Shown in pieces: positions 6,311 through 7,405 of a stretch of DNA of 7,405 bases. Where the stretch lies: NCBI GenBank assembly GCA_026692885.1, contig JAPLNJ010001105.1, positions 1 through 7,405 of the forward strand, read 5' to 3'. Position numbers and translations under genes: made by a program. The first letter of the stretch is position 1, and every line of letters begins with the position of its first letter. The notes beneath the pieces are model-generated. The model ran no database searches and was not told the origin of the DNA. It was given only the letters and a program-made list of their open reading frames with translations. The DNA is from Planctomycetota bacterium. Lineage in GTDB: Bacteria > Planctomycetota > Planctomycetia > Pirellulales > Pirellulaceae.

Positions 6311-6337
6311 CTCCCCTAGCCCTGGTACTCCGGGGAG
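6311..6337 (-). promoter_or_regulatory. hydG ribosome binding site with a possible sequestering hairpin
   Basis: AGGGGAG (minus strand, 6317-6311) lies nine bases before the GTG start of hydG. Upstream in the same transcript CTCCCC (6337-6332) can pair with GGGGAG (6316-6311) across a 15-base loop, which would cover the ribosome binding site. The binding site is well supported; the regulatory hairpin is only a possibility, since G-rich dispersed sequence could form it by chance. Confidence 0.5.
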
Positions 6338-6382
6338 AGGGGTCGGGGGTCAGGGGCCTTCATCAGCAGGAACACAACCTAC

Positions 6383-6411
6383 TTGATACCCCCGCGGGTT
6401 CTTGCCGTCAA
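6383..6411 (-). promoter_or_regulatory. Candidate sigma70-like promoter of hydG
   Basis: On the minus strand TTGACG (6411-6406) is followed after exactly 17 bases by TATCAA (6388-6383). This matches the -35 consensus at five of six positions and the -10 at four of six. The leader to the hydG start would be about 75 bases and would include the possible hairpin over the ribosome binding site. Confidence 0.5.
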
Positions 6412-6414
6412 GGA

Positions 6415-6443
6415 GTTACACGGGTCGATACGTACGGTAGAAT
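6415..6443 (+). promoter_or_regulatory. Candidate promoter of the membrane protein gene
   Basis: GTTACA (6415-6420), a 17-base spacer, then TAGAAT (6438-6443). It faces away from the hydG promoter, with the two -35 boxes only 3 bases apart. The resulting leader would be about 200 bases long and would contain the palindrome at 6535-6599. Confidence 0.45.
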
Positions 6444-6534
6444 GCGCCGCCAAGGACATCCGTGCTCTGGCTCTGCCATCCGTGCGGGAAACAAAACCCC
6501 GAAGATTCGAACAATCACAGTGGTTTCCAGTTCG

Positions 6535-6599
6535 GTAGCCGAACTCGTGAGAGTTCAGGGGTTTGGCGAAAACACCTGAATTCTCACGAATTCAGCTAC
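6535..6599. repeat. REPIN-like palindromic element upstream of the membrane protein gene
   Basis: Two 25-base arms, 6535-6559 and 6575-6599, are inverted copies with three mismatches and enclose a 15-base spacer. Ends are GTAG and CTAC. Each arm contains its own hairpin: GAACTC-GTGA-GAGTTC on the left, and CTGAATTC-TCAC-GAATTCAG on the right. The layout equals that of the element at 4785-4847 although the sequence differs, so they would be two families with the same mobilisation signature. Confidence 0.75.
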
Positions 6600-6648
6600 G
6601 CCAATTCGCAACGCCGCTACGAACTTTCGTCCATCGTCCTTTGTCCTT

Positions 6649-7155
6649 ATGAACCAATCACCCCTGCCATCAATAGCTACCTACACCGAGCGTCTGCCCC
6701 AGGTGCAACGGGTCTTCCGGCTGTACCAGGACCACGTCGAAATTCAGGCGAAGTGGACGATTGGCAAGGAGTACCAGGCGTCGGTGAAACTTGCTGATCT
6801 CAAGCCGCAGGTGCAACGCTTCTTTGTGCGGAACCGCTGGTTCAAGCGATCGATCCTGATCGGTTCGCTGGCGGTCGCGGCGGCCGTGGTGTTCACGCAA
6901 GGCGACTATCCTGAGTGGCTGCAACGCAACGTGCAGTTCTGCTGGGCCATCGCTGCCGGCTGTGGTGGGATGGCGTGCGTCACTTTCCGCAGGCAGCAGT
7001 TCGCCCGCTTCGCGCGGCGCGATGGTCAGCCGGGCCTCGACGTCTGTTCCGCCGGCCCCGACCGTGCCCGCTTTGACGAGTTCGTCGAACAGCTTCGGAA
7101 TCGTATCCCTAGATCGCAAACGCTTGCGGGCGTATCCGGGCACCGCACCTATTGA
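6649..7155 (+). CDS. Small protein with two predicted membrane segments, function unknown
   Basis: A 168-residue protein that I do not recognise as a named family. Residues 1-62 are soluble and look beta-rich (VFRLYQDHVEIQAKWTIGKEY). A basic RNRWFKR precedes a first hydrophobic segment (about 68-84, ILIGSLAVAAAVVF), then a short polar turn and a second segment (about 95-113, VQFCWAIAAGCGGMACVTF). A soluble tail holds the block GLDVCSAGPDRARFDEFVEQLRNRI (129-153). A beta-rich domain split by a membrane hairpin with a helical end resembles bacterial PH-like membrane proteins; this is inference. There is no cleavable signal peptide. The ATG at 6649 lacks a Shine-Dalgarno sequence, so the start is likely but not certain. 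It is transcribed away from hydG and has no evident link with hydrogenase maturation. Confidence 0.7.
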   Translation: MNQSPLPSIATYTERLPQVQRVFRLYQDHVEIQAKWTIGKEYQASVKLADLKPQVQRFFVRNRWFKRSILIGSLAVAAAVVFTQGDYPEWLQRNVQFCWAIAAGCGGMACVTFRRQQFARFARRDGQPGLDVCSAGPDRARFDEFVEQLRNRIPRSQTLAGVSGHRTY

Positions 7156-7196
7156 GTCCTAGGTTGCCAAGGGAAAACGAGAGACCGAGGATTGGG

Positions 7197-7266
7197 AGGG
7201 CGACGCTCCTGCGGAGCTGCGAATCGTTTCTGACGGCCCACTCTGGCTCGGCAGGAGCCTCGCCCT
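7197..7266. repeat. Large imperfect inverted repeat downstream of the membrane protein gene
   Basis: The 22-base arms 7197-7218 (AGGGCGACGCTCCTGCGGAG and two more bases) and 7245-7266 are inverted copies with three mismatches around a 26-base centre. It begins 41 bases after the stop codon and could help end transcription, but no T-run follows. It lacks clear GTAG/CTAC ends, so it may be a decayed member or another class of dispersed palindrome. Confidence 0.6.
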
Positions 7267-7379
7267 AGGCTGCTCCAAAGTTGGTCTTGACTGCGGAAAA
7301 TGAACGGGTGCGTCAGGGTACAAATTGTTTCGCTCTAGGACGAATGTTTGTAGTGGAATCGGCAGTTAAACACAGGGAC
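7267..7379. other. Non-coding stretch, nothing recognised
   Basis: Between the inverted repeat and the final hairpin there is no convincing reading frame, RNA gene or promoter. Confidence 0.4.
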
Positions 7380-7405
7380 GTAGCCCCTTGGACAGGGGCT
7401 CCCGC
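7380..7405 (+). repeat. GTAG-hairpin, probable REP half-element cut by the window edge
   Basis: GTAG (7380-7383) is followed directly by CCCCT-TGGAC-AGGGG (7384-7398), a 5-base stem that extends to 7 (AGCCCCT / AGGGGCT, 7382-7400). This is the same GTAG-plus-hairpin design as one arm of the two complete elements. The second arm, if present, lies beyond the window. Confidence 0.5.

Larger units (their letters stand above)
6302..6648. other. Divergent intergenic region between hydG and the plus-strand membrane protein gene
   Basis: 347 bases without a supportable gene. It holds, in order, the hydG ribosome binding site with a possible occluding hairpin, a G-rich stretch (about 6332-6358), one candidate promoter in each direction placed almost back to back, and a REPIN-like palindrome. 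A plus-strand frame crossing the palindrome (6462-6797) is repeat-derived and overlaps the real gene in another frame. Confidence 0.6.

Noticed and set aside
5480..6319. 279-residue plus-strand frame antisense to hydG
   Set aside because: It mirrors the hydG coding sequence, which has complete family motifs; a long antisense frame is expected at this base composition.
6462..6797. Plus-strand frame across the palindrome and the start of the membrane protein gene
   Set aside because: Its middle is translated repeat, its end overlaps the better-supported 6649-7155 gene in another frame, and it lacks protein-like features.
4785..7266. CRISPR array
   Set aside because: The palindromes differ in sequence, are kilobases apart and have no regular repeat-spacer spacing; no cas gene is present.

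Overview
The window looks like a chromosomal stretch of a G+C-rich planctomycete-like bacterium (Pirellulales-type is my best guess). That guess rests on the dispersed palindromes, the CGCAGAGACGCA-type intergenic repeat and the protein style. There is no rRNA or marker gene to confirm it.

Layout. On the minus strand, read right to left, the window carries an [FeFe]-hydrogenase maturation locus: hydG (6301 to 4868, intact radical-SAM maturase), then aspA (4778 to 3321, aspartate ammonia-lyase), then hydF (1295 to 154). Between aspA and hydF sits a two-gene type II restriction-modification module: a beta-class DNA methyltransferase (3220 to 2222) followed 18 bases later by a PD-(D/E)XK endonuclease (2203 to 1463). 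This module is visibly less G+C-rich than its neighbours. It has its own ribosome binding site and a possible promoter. It is flanked by inverted copies of a short intergenic repeat, one of which now supplies the last codons of aspA.

hydF is broken. The GTPase half (1295 to 687) and the Fe-S cluster-binding half (699 to 154) are both well conserved. About 35 residues between them, including the region where relatives carry a KGRLILPQ-type motif, are missing, and the reading frame shifts at the join. HydF is the scaffold that delivers the H-cluster subsite, so the locus is either decaying after the R-M insertion, encodes a two-piece HydF, or carries an assembly error at that point. No hydE and no hydrogenase structural gene is visible here.

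To the right of hydG, 347 bases without a gene hold a candidate hydG promoter on the minus strand, a candidate divergent promoter on the plus strand and a palindromic element. Then comes a plus-strand gene for a small protein with two membrane segments (6649 to 7155). The rest, to 7405, is non-coding and repeat-bearing.

Several palindromes share one architecture: GTAG at the left end and CTAC at the right end, two hairpin-forming arms of 24 to 25 bases and a 15-base spacer. This is the design of REP doublets (REPINs) moved by REP-associated tyrosine transposases. One lies 6 bases upstream of the aspA start codon.

How the genes work together: HydG makes the Fe-CO-CN synthon, HydF assembles and hands over the diiron subcluster, and AspA may provide ammonium for the bridging dithiomethylamine ligand (inference). 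The R-M pair is functionally unrelated and looks like a recent arrival.
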